64,000 nt of DNA from Tillus elongatus (GCA_964006375.1 OZ023262.1:88237654-88301653); one strand, 5' to 3'; shown: positions 26,181-37,963, counted from the first letter of the stretch. Program-made: numbers and translations. The notes: a model not told the origin generated them from the sequence alone.

Positions 26181-26741
26181 ATAAGTCAAAGAAAATAAAT
26201 TTAACTATTCTTTCAAAAAAGTTGTAATAAAATAATGAGTTGATGTATGTCGATATTTTCGTTAGATAGAGACTGCTTTTATACTGTTATTGCTTAGTTA
26301 TTTTATTTTTGTAACTGTTATCATAGTTATTACAGGCCAGTTCTATTTTTATGTTAAATATTGACATACATCACATAGACATTTTGAAAGCCTCATCTAT
26401 CATCTGTGTTTCATTTTTTTTTCAATTTGATATATTTTTTTGATCAAAACATCATATCATAACATAGCAACAGATCTTTATTTGTAGTTGTCATAATTTC
26501 GTACTAATTCAATTTTAATCTGTCTGAGAATGCTGTCAAGCAGCGAAACTATAGTCACAGAAACATTGAAGAACATCCTAGAACATCCAGAATTCGAAGG
26601 GCCACTTGCTCCAGTTAGCTCACGCGCTGGCTACGTCCTTCACCTACAAAAACCGACAGTGAAGCCAGAGAAGTAGTCTCCAAGTCTGTATGTAGTATGG
26701 ACAAGTTTCACCAAGTAAGGGCAACAACAATCAATGAATGG
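26181..26741 (+). repeat. PLE family B 3' terminal region
   Basis: Non-coding tail shared with 57546-58106 at high identity, ending near 'caacaacaatcaatgaat'. In the sister copy the same position runs into (TA)n. Likely the element's terminal repeat. Confidence 0.75.
26516..26558 (+). ncRNA. Hammerhead-like motif with altered core, PLE family B
   Basis: Perfect 5-bp helix I TCTGT/ACAGA, core strand CTGAGAA plus U, helix II GCTG/CAGC with loop TCAAG, GAAA, helix III ACT-AT-AGT, then C. Every helix forms. Position 8 (the invariant G of CUGANGA) reads A. Position 340 bp after the endonuclease stop matches where PLE terminal repeats carry ribozymes. Confidence 0.55.
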
Positions 26742-27552
26742 AAGGAATGAACATTAAATTTTACTTACCGGTTTCACAATATAATAGAAAACAGAGAGAA
26801 TCTAAAAATTATATTTGCCTGAAAATTTTCTAGCGTATATTGATTACGTAAATACTCATTTTGGCTCGAAACATTCAAGAAAATATGTCCCTAGCGGCGA
26901 TAAACTTCAAAGCAGATAGTATTAAGGAAAATATAACTGTTAGCAAAGTAACATTTTCCGAACAACAATAAAGGAGAACTTCTCCCATTTAGCAAACAGA
27001 GACTAGATTATAGTAGAAACAAGAGGTTTTAAATCCACTATTATATTGTGATCTAAAAGGGATTAGATTGAACGTTATAGTAACTTTCAGAATGTTAATT
27101 TACAAAATGTAAAACTTTGCAGACGACTTGGACATTAACATCAGAGGCCGCGCTATGATTTGGATGCTGAAAGTTTTCGTGAAAGAGCAGACGGCGGCAG
27201 ATTTATTTAGAAATCCAGCAAACTTTTCGGAATTGACATTAATCTCCTCTATGTTTTATTGTGCACCCCTGTCATTCAAAACAGCTACTTAAAATCTGAT
27301 CGATAAATAGGAGAAACACGTTTCTTTAACATTATCAGTGGGGGATTGATTTTAATTTAAAAGTTGTAGATGTTAGATTCCAATTTGTAGCAGTTTCTAT
27401 AAAAAAAACTGCTATTGGGAGAGACTACAACTTTAAGCATTTACACTTCAGGCATTACAACTTCAAGCGAATAGGTGCCCATATCCAGGGTCCGTTAAAA
27501 TTTTATGGGGACTTGTTGAATTTAAAAAAAATTCATGTGCACTAGATAGACT
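26742..27552. other. No recognised gene
   Basis: AT-rich, no ORFs and no matches to the window's modules. Confidence 0.5.
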
Positions 27553-27700
27553 AAGTGAAGATTGAAACCTGTAATGAGCACTGATACGTACAGTTGGAGA
27601 ACCCAAATTAACACAACACATCTTTTTAAAGACCTGACGATAGTTTCACTAACAAAGCTGGCGTCATCAGAGTATGAAAAATTTTAAACCAGGTGTACTA
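27553..27700 (-). mobile_element. PLE family A terminal fragment
   Basis: Matches the reverse complement of 12870-13003, including 'gagcactgata' and the hammerhead. The 27703-29618 transposon starts a few bases after this fragment and may have cut it. Confidence 0.8.
27633..27673 (-). ncRNA. Hammerhead ribozyme motif, PLE family A (third copy)
   Basis: Minus strand: CTGATGA intact, helix II with one C/A mismatch and loop TTT, GAAA, helix III AC-TATC-GT (2 bp, four-base loop), C at the cleavage site. Its changes relative to the 12881 copy fall in helix positions and loops, while the catalytic core is unchanged. Confidence 0.72.
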
Positions 27701-27702
27701 TA

Positions 27703-29618
27703 CAGGATGGCGCAACGCAGACCGATTTGCGTCCAGAGAAAGATTTTTTAAGAAACGCTGAAAGAAGTAAATTTTAATATTGAGGAAAACATATTTTGAT
27801 ATAAAACTCAACTTGGACCCAAAAACCCCTTAAGGGTGGTGATAACAACCCTTATATTTTAAATAGGGAACATGGGTCGAGTGTTACATGATTTGAAAGC
27901 TCTTTCCTTTCTGAATTCAGCACACTATTTTTTTTTGGAAGTTTTATCAACTCGTTTAAAAATTATTCACAGTTGGAGTTGCAAGAACGTATTTCATTCA
28001 TTGTGATAAGAAATGCACTGATTAGTCAATTTTTCGTAAAAGAAATAAAAAACAAAACCAAACGTTCAAAAATGTTTATTCAGTTAAGTGAATGTTCAAA
28101 TTGTTGACCACCAGCTTCCATAAAAAGTACAAATTTTGTTCAAAACGAGCTCCGACATTCTGGAGCATTTGTGGAGTTATTAGAGGGCATTATTCAACAA
28201 TGCGTCGTCGTGATTCTTTCAGAGACTCCGGTTCTGTTGCGAAAATTCTACTCTTTAAATGGCCTCATAGAAAGAAGTCTAAAGGAGTTAAATCCGGTGA
28301 TCTAGGGGGCCACTCAATAGCACCTCCACAACCAATTCATTGTCCTGGAAACTCTCTGTTCAAAAACTCCCTTACACGTTGTAAAAAATGCGGAGGAGCT
28401 CCATCTTGTTGAAACACTAATTGATTTTCTTGATAGCGATCATCATTTTCAACAATGTCAATTAGTAGAGGGTAAACTATTATCTATTAACTCAAAATAC
28501 GTTTCGCTACTCAAATTGCCATCAAGAAAAATTGGTCCGATTAAACGGTCTCCAAAAATGCCGGTCCAGAGATTCAATTTCTGTGGAGTTTGAGTGTGGA
28601 CTTCGTGAAAATTTCTTGGATTATTATCTGCCCAATAACGACAGTTATAACGATTGACTGTAGATTTTAATTAAAACGTACACTCGTCTGAAAAACAGAT
28701 GTTGAACAAAAAGTTTCCGTTATCAGCTATTCGTGCAGTCATAACTTCACAAAACTCCAGCCGCCGATCAAAATCATCTTCATTCAGTTGTTGTACAAGA
28801 TGAATTTTATACGGGTGAAATTTATGATGCTTCAATATTCGCTGAATAGTTCTTCTTTTGATGTTTGAAACAGTGGCCAATTTTCTCGTGCTCAAAGTTG
28901 GGTCTGCAGCAATTTGTCCTAAAACTTCAATCTCAGTAGTCTGATTTCTATACGTAAATTCACGTTGAGGATCCCGTTTCTTGTTGGCTACTGAACCACT
29001 TTGTCGAAACTTTGCAACTAACTTCAAAATGTATTTTCTGTTAAGATGTTTGTTCGGATGTCGTTCATTAAACCAATTTGCGGTACGGTTGGCATAGTCA
29101 TAGTTTTTGAAAAAAAAAGAGTAATTATTTCAACTCTTTCTTCCACAGAATACACCATTGTCAAATTAATTTTCGGTAGTACTAACAAGTATCAAACCGA
29201 CCGATAAACTGAAATAATAAACAGAATTTCTCTCAGTCCGATAAGAAATGTTCTGATAGTCCATTTTTGTTTGCAAACCAACAAAACATTGACTATCAGC
29301 ACATTTCTAATCGGAATGAGTGAAATTTTTGCATCTTCAACTATGAATAATTTTTAAACGAGTTGATAAATCTTCCAAAAAAATTTGTGTACTGAATTCA
29401 GAAAAGAAAGAGCTTTAAAATGATGTAACACTCGACCCATATTCCCTATTTAAAATATGAGGGTTGTTATCACCAGCCTTAAGAGGTTGATGTGACAAAG
29501 TTGAGTTTTATATCAAAACATGTCCCCCTCAATATTAAAATTGACGTGTTTCAGCGTTTGTTTACAAAAAATTCTCTGGACGCAAATTGGTTTGTTTCGT
29601 TTTCAATGCGCCACCCTA
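27703..29618. mobile_element. Mariner-like transposon with about 300-bp inverted repeats
   Basis: 1916 bp flanked by TA (27701-27702, 29619-29620). Ends CAGGATGGCGCA and TGCGCCACCCTA are inverted. Homology of the arms extends inward about 310 bp with blocks 'aatttgcgtccagag', 'ataaaactcaac' and 'aaacgagttgat'. A near full-length transposase lies inside on the minus strand. Confidence 0.9.
28076..29160 (-). pseudogene. Mariner/Tc1-superfamily transposase, near full length
   Basis: Minus-strand reading from ATG at 29160: 'MVYSVEERVEII', then a frameshift in a poly-T run (near 29110), 'NWFNERHPNKHLNRKYILK' and the HTH region ending FRQSGSV. A linker follows ('HPYKIHLVQQLNEDD', 'RRLEFCEVM'), then the first catalytic Asp in FSDEC, 'NRYNCRYWADNNPRN' and 'IGPIFLDGNLSSETY'. 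The second Asp is in QQDGAPPH and the third motif is SPDLTPLDFF. Stops occur just before the GHLK block and near the C-terminus, and the protein ends at TAA 28076. All three catalytic positions survive. About 360 codons, normal for the family. Confidence 0.88.
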
Positions 29619-30119
29619 TATAGGGACAAACAACTAAAATCCTTTTTCATTTCTTTTATATTTCAGAACTAGATATTTTAGACTGGTATCAATTTTTAAA
29701 TCGTTTCACAACCGATTTTTTGGTTGTCACGGTGGTCATCGAAATGCCCAAGTCTATTTATTTATGAATCGGATACTAAGCTTTTTGTAGTGTGGACGCT
29801 ATACGTGTTGTTTTGTGGTAAGACTACTTACTATTTTACTTGTAGTAAAATAGCAAGTAGGCCGTGAAAAATAGTAAGTAAGCCGTGAATTGCAATCCTA
29901 ACACAGTGGAGTTAAATATTTCCTGTCGTATTTAAGAAGTAGTTGAAACTGAGAGCTGACCCTCAATAATTATTGTTTTAACCTGTGAAAAAGAAATATT
30001 ACATGTAAGCGATAAAATTAGGTATATGCCTTTTTGTGATTTCAAGGTACTTTTCACTGCTTTTCTGGCATTTGTGTCCCAAATTAGATATGTCAACGCA
30101 AAACAATGATCTTAATTTT
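29619..30119. other. No recognised gene
   Basis: Contains a small inverted repeat around 'ttttacttgtagtaaaa' near 29830-29880 but no coding sequence I can support. Confidence 0.45.
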
Positions 30120-30169
30120 TTTTATAGAAGATTAATTTAGATTTAAAACTATGTATACACAAATCCACA

Positions 30170-30232
30170 CCAACGCACGCATGCACGCACGCACGTACTC
30201 ACGCACCACGCACACACACGCACGCGCTGAAA
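30170..30232. repeat. (GCAC)n-type simple repeat
   Basis: Runs of cgcacgca, gcacgcac and cacacac: a degenerate tetranucleotide tract inside or just beyond the minus-strand LTR. Confidence 0.85.
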
Positions 30233-30269
30233 TTTGAATCAATAAGAAAACATACAGACAACTAATATT

Positions 30270-30526
30270 ATCGATTACCGACAAGCCTTTTTTTAAAACA
30301 AATCAATATCTAATAACAGAGGGCTTTATTCGTTAGCGGTTAATAGTAAAGATCCTAGATTCTAACTAAACAAAAACGTACAGCAATTATTCTACATCAA
30401 AAGATAATGAAACCCAATATTTTATGCAGGGTTGCTAGAAATATCTGCGACAATAACAACCATGTCGTAATAAGAACGCTAGTTTGTACAGTTTTTATAT
30501 ATTGGAATATTACAGTTGGTCATACA
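30270..30526 (-). mobile_element. Probable 3' LTR of env-bearing LTR retroelement (minus)
   Basis: Directly after the env-like stop codon, the minus strand has the purine tract AAAGAGGGAG (30528-30537), then TTGTATGACC, a plausible LTR start. A polyadenylation-type AATAAA lies on the minus strand near 30325. The inner boundary is not defined, since no second LTR is in the window. Confidence 0.5.
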
Positions 30527-30537
30527 ACTCCCTCTTT

Positions 30538-31250
30538 CTAAAATAAAGCTAATCCTGGAAGCTGAGTTCTTGACCTGCCGGGTATAGATTGAATTCCTGG
30601 TTCAGCTGACACCTGCTTAGTTTTGTAAACCTGAAACCACTTCACTAAAAAATGGATAATCAAAATTGAAAACACAATGTAAAGCACTATTGTCCATAAA
30701 CTAGGGGTGTAATAATTTGGGTTCAAATCTCCTGAAATTGGTATGATGAGATGTGCCGAAATGTCCTTTAGGTTGAGGGTTTTCAAGTCGATCTTGGGTA
30801 TTGGTATCTTCTTTTAATTTTAGTGACAACTCGTTGAACAGTAACGGTTTTTCAAATGTTTTCTCCAGGAACGCTAATTCCCGTTGTCTGAAAAATATCT
30901 TGCAACCATTTTTCTTCAACAAGTAGATCTCCTTAAGTTTCCTGGTGAGTGTTTATTTTTGGTAATTAATTTCTAGAATTTCTTCGGTGGGTAATACGGC
31001 TAAATATTGGTTAATTTCCGAAATGATTTCGGTTGTTGCTTTTTATATCAAGTTTGATGAAGTTATATTGAGAAGAGTTGCCTGTGGTGAGCACTTGTTC
31101 TTCGCATAAGGCCCTATGGTTGGTTTGCATTTTTTTTTTCGAGCAGTGAAATATTTTACCTTCGGTACATATGTCACTGACAGCCCTTACAATTTTATTA
31201 TTGGGGTTTGTAATTGATTTCAATAAATATTTGTTATCAGAAATTATTGT
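30538..31250 (-). pseudogene. env-like C-terminal region of an LTR retroelement (minus)
   Basis: Three minus-strand frames separated by frameshifts. An upstream part with a Cys-containing segment (31011-31223) is followed by a middle part (30790-30922), then an 82-codon piece ending at TAG 30538. That piece has one strong hydrophobic segment of about 20 residues near its middle and a short basic tail, as in a single-pass envelope protein. Location immediately before a purine tract and LTR-like sequence fits the env gene of insect errantivirus-type elements. The family is inferred from position and topology; sequence similarity was not tested. Broken and non-functional. Confidence 0.5.
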
Positions 31251-31639
31251 TACATATTTTTTTTCGTATTTTGTTGGAATTGGAAGGGAATAATGAAGTT
31301 AAAATATTTCCTCATAGTAAATAGGTACAGAAAGAAAATAGTGTATTATATAACTTTCTAATTTACAAGTAATTTTCATAATAGCTTCAAAGTTTAATAT
31401 GTTTTCGTATTTTAATTCATAAGGAAATTTTTCGTTATAAAATGAGGATATTTTTGCAATTCTTAAAATAAATCATGAGGTTTTATCACGCTAGGATAAA
31501 TAGTATTGAGTTTGCAGAAAATGATAGAATTTTCAATGTCTTGTAGTACATTAAATATAATGTTGTACAGCATGATTAATTTATTATACAAGTCTTTAGC
31601 AAAAAGAAGATATTGATGTGAAGACACACGTTTAGTCAT
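31251..31639. other. No recognised gene
   Basis: Possibly further env-like or element-internal sequence in decay. No frame is readable. Confidence 0.4.
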
Positions 31640-32385
<746 letters not shown>

Positions 32386-33650
32386 AGATAGAGAGCGTAT
32401 ATATCAGGCGCTAGAGGTTTTGACGACAGATCAAAATAAGGTTCATGAACTTTTCATGAAATCACATAGTTCGTTGATGGTAGAAGCGATAGCGGAATTC
32501 ACTCAAACAATAATCAAATTGAATCAAAATCAAGATACAATATTGAAAAGAATAAACGAATTAGAAAGTGTAATTGATAACTCTAGGAGCGAACAACTAT
32601 CATATTACCACCGCATAAAAAATTCAGAATTTAAAACCATATTCAGGAACTGGTTTTAACGACAGAAAATGCAATCAGCTTCTCAAAATTAGGAATATTT
32701 CACACATCTATATTGAAACCCAAATTTATAATAAATGAACTCAATAAAATACAGAGTTACGTAACTAATTCAAGATTAGTAACAACCACTGATCTAAATA
32801 TATATGAAAAAATATTTAAAACAAAAGCAGTTCAAATTAATTTCAAAATTATATCTCAAACGAAACACCGCTGGTAGATAAATTAGACTATATTTATTAT
32901 CAGTTATACACTGTACCAATCCCCAAAAATTCACAGACATTTACCATGATAATTGCTAGAACAAAATACCTGTTCCTTAGCCGCAAACAATATGCATATC
33001 GCAATGAGGAATGCCAAAAATTTAAAGAACCAATTGTAATTATGCAAACACGACGATCCAACTGCCATGAGTGATCAAAACCCATGTGAAATCAGATTAA
33101 TCAAATTTCAAAAACCTATAGATAACTGTAAGCAAGAAGTAGTTAAAATTAATAAACCAACCGTTTCGAGATATGGAACCAGCCAGTACATTGTTATAGC
33201 ACCAGAAGAGATAAACACAAGAGTAACTTGCAAGGAACAAGAGTGGACCAGTATCATCAGCGGTACCAAACTAAATATCCTTCAACCAAACTGCCAATTA
33301 AAGATCAGAAACAAAATTCACAAGACCAGCCCAACAACGTCGGAAACTCAACAACTGTTCAATCTACCCAAATTAGAATCACAGAGTCAAGAAGATTAAA
33401 AAATTCCAGAAAAGGTACCTGGATTAACATTATAACACGTACAGATACACAACATCGATCAAATACAGAACCCACTTCAAAGGATCAAGAGAAATATACC
33501 AGGGCCGATCAATATACCTATACATCACCTGGGTATATCTGGCTGTTATAATTGCCATCATAAAAGCAGCGACGAGAATGGGTTTGAAGAAGTGAAAGAA
33601 AACCAAGGAACAAAATCCAGCAAACATCGCAACCGGATTTCCCTTGAAAA
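32386..33650 (+). pseudogene. env-like region of an LTR retroelement (plus)
   Basis: Starts abruptly at the edge of the preceding repeat. The first frame (to 32659) is rich in heptad-like hydrophobic spacing, suggesting a coiled coil. Later parts continue in other frames after stops near 32657 and 32870 and contain isolated Cys residues near 33018-33020 and 33055. A hydrophobic stretch of about 20 residues near 33520-33570 is followed by a basic tail and stop. A purine tract and LTR follow at once. Coiled coil, single late membrane segment and position before the 3' LTR suit an envelope gene. Multiple frameshifts make it non-functional. Which subgroup it belongs to cannot be settled here. Confidence 0.5.
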
Positions 33651-33679
33651 TCGGGAACCAACCGTAGGTTCGTTCTTCA

Positions 33680-33691
33680 AAGGGGGAAGAG
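33680..33691 (+). promoter_or_regulatory. Polypurine tract
   Basis: AAAGGGGGAAGA just before the presumed 3' LTR: the priming site for plus-strand synthesis in LTR retroelements. Confidence 0.65.
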
Positions 33692-34140
33692 ATAAATAGA
33701 CCACCTACAATAGGCTATTATATTATAACGAGTCACCTTCCCAGAGCAGGATAGCCGAGTTATCAAGAATATAGAAGGCACCTTCAAATCAGAAAGATAG
33801 AAGACACCTTGGGAATTAAGTGAATCTCACACGTGGGAAACTGTGTCAGTTAAACTGAAAGTCACCTCGGGAGAAAAATTCTCACTCCTGGGGGACATGT
33901 TATAAATAGACGGCTCGCCTTCAGCGCGTCGTTCATTCTTGTTTCCAAGTTAAGACTCTGCACGTCGTGTGCTAACATTTATATCTCACATTTATGTTGA
34001 TATTCGTATTTGTCTTTATTTTTATATTGTAATTTTATATTAAGTATTAATTGTGTAAATCATTAGATAAATTGTTTTAAAAATTTAAACATCTTAACCG
34101 TAAAGTTAAGACGCGTTTCCGGCTAGTTACTTGTTGCATG
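33690..34140 (+). mobile_element. Probable 3' LTR (plus)
   Basis: About 450 bp following the purine tract. It contains short internal repeats in its first half ('caccttc', 'gaaggcacctt'), a TATA box, and a T-rich region downstream. The exact right end is uncertain, near 'ccggctagttact'. No partner LTR lies in the window. Confidence 0.55.
33901..33938 (+). promoter_or_regulatory. LTR core promoter
   Basis: TATAAATA at 33901-33908 with an initiator-like TTCATTCT about 30 bp downstream. Confidence 0.5.
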
Positions 34141-34486
34141 GATGTGAATGCCCCATATAGTTTTCAGCGCTCATTGTCAGAATAAAGAAGAGCACAGACA
34201 GACCACCATCTGATGTTTTAAGTTAAGCACAACGTCCAAATTTGTTTAATTGTCATATCACACCTTTTATACGCCGATTTAGTTTCAGTCAAATTTAGAA
34301 TTCTTAGAAAATATTGTTCTAGTTCGTTGCAACTATTAAGAATTTTACAGCCTCACTCTTTATTCTATTCAAATTGATTATGTAAGCTCACAAACTTTTA
34401 CTATGTATAAAATTTGGCAGCGTTATTATGAGATATCCATAAGATTTAATATTATTTCTGAACCTCATAACGTCTGGGTTTGACAT
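34141..34486. other. No recognised gene
   Basis: Only 'attatttctgaacctcataacg' near 34450 is informative; it recurs inverted at 44355-44390 next to the same PLE-type terminus. Confidence 0.45.
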
Positions 34487-34522
34487 GGCTTTTACTACCA
34501 GACAACCTGATTTATTCTCAAA

Positions 34523-34563
34523 ACCCTACGCGTTTCAACACATTAACGTACCATCTTCAGGGG
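34523..34563 (-). ncRNA. Hammerhead ribozyme motif, PLE family C (left)
   Basis: Minus strand: helix I AAACCC/GGGTTT (6 bp), canonical core CTGAAGA, weak wobble-rich helix II closed by TTAA, GAAA, helix III AC-GC-GT, then A as the cleavage nucleotide. One extra pyrimidine follows the core, as in family A. Confidence 0.65.
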
Positions 34564-34864
34564 TTTAGACCTAGAATGTAAAAAGGTGGTTGTCAGAAAC
34601 TATGTCTCTGGTAGGTCTAACATGCGAGTGACTAACACTGCAACTACAGAAAGAATACAAAGTCCAGCAAAGCTAATGTCAAATACAGATTAGCCCTAAC
34701 GGCCATGCAATATTTAAACTGACATTAGTGTCAGGAGTTATAAAACATCTCTATAAAAATGTACAATTTAAAATTTAAAAACTTAAAACGGGACTGGGGT
34801 CCCACAAATATGAACAACACACTTATGGAGTCACAAGCAATAACTTAAATTAAAACTAGTCAAA

Positions 34865-35530
34865 TTACATAAAAGCTACAGACAAGCACAAACATAAAAG
34901 CAAAGCAGGCTGCACAGCTGACGAGAACACTCCGAGAACATCTGAACATGTGAAATTCAGAAACATTGAATATGAAAGTTTGTAATTTTCTGACAGAACA
35001 GGTGCAAATCGATCGAAGGCTTTCTTAAACTTTGAAACGCAAGAAGGCAAGGGATTAAAATCTACTGGTAAGATTCCATTGTCATTCAAGAATCTGACGA
35101 CTTTCGAGGCGTAGTCATTCTTATCCAGAATAACTACACAATGCCCTTTGTCTGCCTTAGACAGAAACAAGTCATTGTCACTGATAACTATTTTCAATGA
35201 CGAAATGACTGAGCTATATGGGTTAAGTCCAATCGAATTGGCTCTGAACTTGGAAATTACATTGTGGATCAGACCACGTAACAAATCTGCATTACCAACC
35301 CTGAACCTCCTCAAAAAAACTTCCGTATTCCCAACCGAGTCAAATATGAAGGATTTAATACTTGGTGGGGTTGCGAACTTTAGTCCCTGCCTCAACAGGT
35401 TGACATGAGAGGTGTCGAATTGATCGAATGATGACAATTTTTTTAATATTTCATGAAATACATGATTGCTGAAGTTTAAAGTTCTAGGGTGTAAAGAATT
35501 CTCTCTCATCCTCATGAGTATTTTACTAGA
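34865..35530 (-). pseudogene. PLE family C, N-terminal region part 2
   Basis: 216-codon minus-strand frame. The central segment 'LFLSKADKGHCVVILDKNDY' is the hallmark PLE block just before the RT domain (ADKG..VVILDK..Y). Preceding it is a Leu- and Asp-rich region ('QGLKFATPP', 'LLRGLIHNVISKF'). The RT itself is gone; the frame ends in unrelated sequence near 34900. Confidence 0.8.
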
Positions 35531-35534
35531 GGAA

Positions 35535-36495
35535 GTCTTCAGGCGGTTTGTGTGCCTAGAGTCAGGAAGACGCTATGTCAACGAGCGTTTTCTTATCTTG
35601 GCCCAAAGATTTATAATGCAATACCGAGCGAATATAAGAGAATAAATGGAATTAACTTGTTTAAGGCAAAAATCACAGAGTGGATCAAGGCTAAATCCAG
35701 AATGGAGATTCACAGTATCATAGATATAAAAAATGTTTACTATTCTCAGGAAAAATAGATATATTGGTGTATTTTATTGGGATAATCAGTTTGCGTACGG
35801 TTAATAAATGATTAAGCGTCAGTATTTGAATATATGTGTGAGAATGGCCGGTGAATATGACTGATCGTGTGTGTGTATATTAGTGTGTGGAATATAAGTA
35901 TACAATTGGGCGAGTGAATGCGTATGTGGATGTGTGTGTGCGTGCGTGCGCGCGCGTGTTTGTGAGAGAGTAAGTGAGGCGTGCAAGTATATGGGTGAGT
36001 ATGTACGTATGGATGAGTGTTCGGGATGTTACTTTATAAAATGTACTAGTTTTGTAGTTATAAGTTTGGAATTAGGCTTAATACGTCCTTTTGGTGGTGA
36101 TAAACTGTGGTTCCCTAGTCTTGGGGCAGTGTAGGAGACTGTCTCGCAAGAAAGAGAGGGAGAAGGATGAATTGTGGTCCTGGGGATGGGGGGCATACAA
36201 GCATTGCTTTATAAGACCTTCAATCCCGGGGATTATACTACATGCCAGGATTATGCGTCTGGTTTTATATGTGTGTGTATATATGGCATACTTTCTTCGC
36301 ATCACGCGTAGTTTTTGTTTTGTTTTAATGTGTTCTTTGTTCAATGTGTGCACAAGTCACAGACTTAGCACAGTTTTGTAATTTATTTATTTGTCCATTT
36401 TCTGATGTATGCTTAGTCTAAAAAGTTGTTTTGTGATATCTTTACTGTTTTGTACAGAGGAGTGAGCAAATAAATATTATTATTATTATTATTAT
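35535..36495 (+). mobile_element. LINE 3' end with (ATT)n tail
   Basis: 35552-35758 encodes the last 68 residues of a LINE ORF2 ('RAFSYLGPKIYNAIPSEYK', 'FKAKITEWIKAKSRMEI'). It is homologous to the C-terminus of the 4.1-kb LINE. A 3' UTR with GT-rich and TG/CG tracts (35840-35960) follows, ending in AATAAAT(ATT)n at 36471-36495. Strongly 5' truncated, as usual for LINE insertions. It is inserted in the PLE on the opposite strand. Confidence 0.85.
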
Positions 36496-36499
36496 CCTT

Positions 36500-36870
36500 T
36501 GTAAATGAGCAATCTTTCGATTGAGTGAATTTCTCTTATAAAATTGGAAAGATAATAAATGTTCATAATTAATTCTCATAAAAGTGTCGTACTCGAGCAT
36601 CCACAACCTACCTGATAGCACATCGTGCACTATCTTCATCCTAAGGTCGACCTCCTTCTTCTTTTAGTAGGCCATGCGTAACTCCCTCCTCAGTACAGAT
36701 CTCTAAAATTTCCTTGAAAGCGCTTCAAAGCAACTTGGCACTGTCTTGTTGATCATATTGCAGATGAACCTAGGACACAACTCCCTCCTGATGCAGGTCG
36801 TCAGGAACCAAATTCTGAGAGACAATGCGACTGAAGACCTCGACAACCTTCCATAAGTTTTGGTGACGCC
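36500..36870 (-). pseudogene. PLE family C, N-terminal region part 1
   Basis: Minus-strand frames including 'RRELCPRFICNMINKTVPS' and 'MLEYDTFMRINYEHLLSF' read like the poorly conserved N-terminal domain of PLE proteins, rich in basic and aromatic residues. Frames are shifted. It stops where the LINE tail begins at 36495. Confidence 0.55.
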
Positions 36871-36981
36871 AGCCAGCTTTGTTGTACTGTGTATTCTTTC
36901 TGTAGTTAGAGTGTTAGTCACTCGCATGTTAGACCTACCAGAAACATAGTTTCTGACAACCACCTTTTTAATTATAGGTCT

Positions 36982-37026
36982 AAACCCCTGAATATGGCAC
37001 GTTAATGTGTTGAAACGGGTAGAGTT
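36982..37026 (+). ncRNA. Hammerhead-like motif, PLE family C (right)
   Basis: Inverted twin of the left motif with CTGAATA instead of CTGAAGA (position 8 changed) and a mismatch in helix I. Probably inactive. Confidence 0.55.
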
Positions 37027-37062
37027 TTGAGGATAAATCAGTTTGTCTGGTAGTAAAAGCCT

Positions 37063-37961
37063 TTAATTTCGTTTAACGACATAAGATTTAAGTTTGCTCA
37101 TTTCATCTAACCAGTGACGATTTTACTATAGAAGATATTCTCACTTAACAGAGCTATATTGCTTAGTATTGCTGGTATCTTCTTAAATTTGAAGCATTTG
37201 TGACCATCAGTGGCAGTGCTATTTTAATTTATACTATTTTAATATTTTGTAACATATGTAAAGTTTTTGCATGCAAGGGACATCTCGAGAGGTAACTGTA
37301 TTTACTTAGCGTAAGTTCAGCTTGTTGTTTTATTGTCGTAGTTGCTGATCTGTTTTAATTTACCTTATTATTTAACAGGTAAACACTGTTTAAAACAAAA
37401 GAATAACGATCTAGACTATCAGGATATAATAAATCCCTATAAAGTGAACATCACAGTGTTTCATTTCAAATACTCCATATAAACTTTCCTAATTTTTCAG
37501 CTTATGTATACTGATTTGTGGATATGTTAGTAACGTAACGTATACGACCCTGGATAGAGTCTCAGAAACATCACACGTTGTTTACAAATCGATGTCTATG
37601 CTAAATTGCTTTGTTTATTCTATCAGGATTTATTTTTTACACATTATCCTATAGCATATGGGTACTTTAGGTACTTAAATTATCACCAAATATATAAATA
37701 TGTATTTAATGCTAATTTAACGTGAATCTAATGGTTTTGATGCGCAGGATATACTGACTATACATTCTGTCCCACATGCTATACATTAAAACTTCATTAG
37801 GCGTAGAGATCTAAAATATTCCTCTGCCTAAGGTAAAGTTCTGATAAACTGCTGTTATACTAAAGCTTATTTATTCGCAGATTAGGCAACAAATTTCTTA
37901 CCAAACAATCATTTTCAATTTAAATTACAATTAACAAATAAGTACACATACACACAGAGAC

Positions 37962-37963
<2 letters not shown>
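37063..37963. other. No recognised gene
   Basis: AT-rich spacer without ORFs or known modules. Confidence 0.5.

Larger units (their letters stand above)
34487..37062 (-). mobile_element. Penelope-like retroelement family C with inverted termini, split by a LINE
   Basis: Termini 34487-34676 and 36878-37062 are inverted copies of about 185 bp sharing 'ctttctgtagttagagtg'-type blocks. PLE N-terminal coding pieces lie between them on the minus strand (36500-36870, then 34865-35530), separated by a plus-strand LINE 3' end. Each terminus holds a hammerhead-like motif. The RT and endonuclease are missing, so this is a defective copy with two outward-facing ends. Confidence 0.8.

Noticed and set aside
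28092..28412. 106-codon plus-strand ORF
   Set aside because: Antisense of the C-terminal part of the mariner-like transposase.
33067..33551. Two overlapping plus-strand ORFs as separate genes
   Set aside because: They are different frames of the same decayed env-like region upstream of the LTR.
36078..36381. Overlapping ORFs on both strands
   Set aside because: They lie in the LINE 3' UTR between the ORF2 end and the (ATT)n tail; no motif supports coding.
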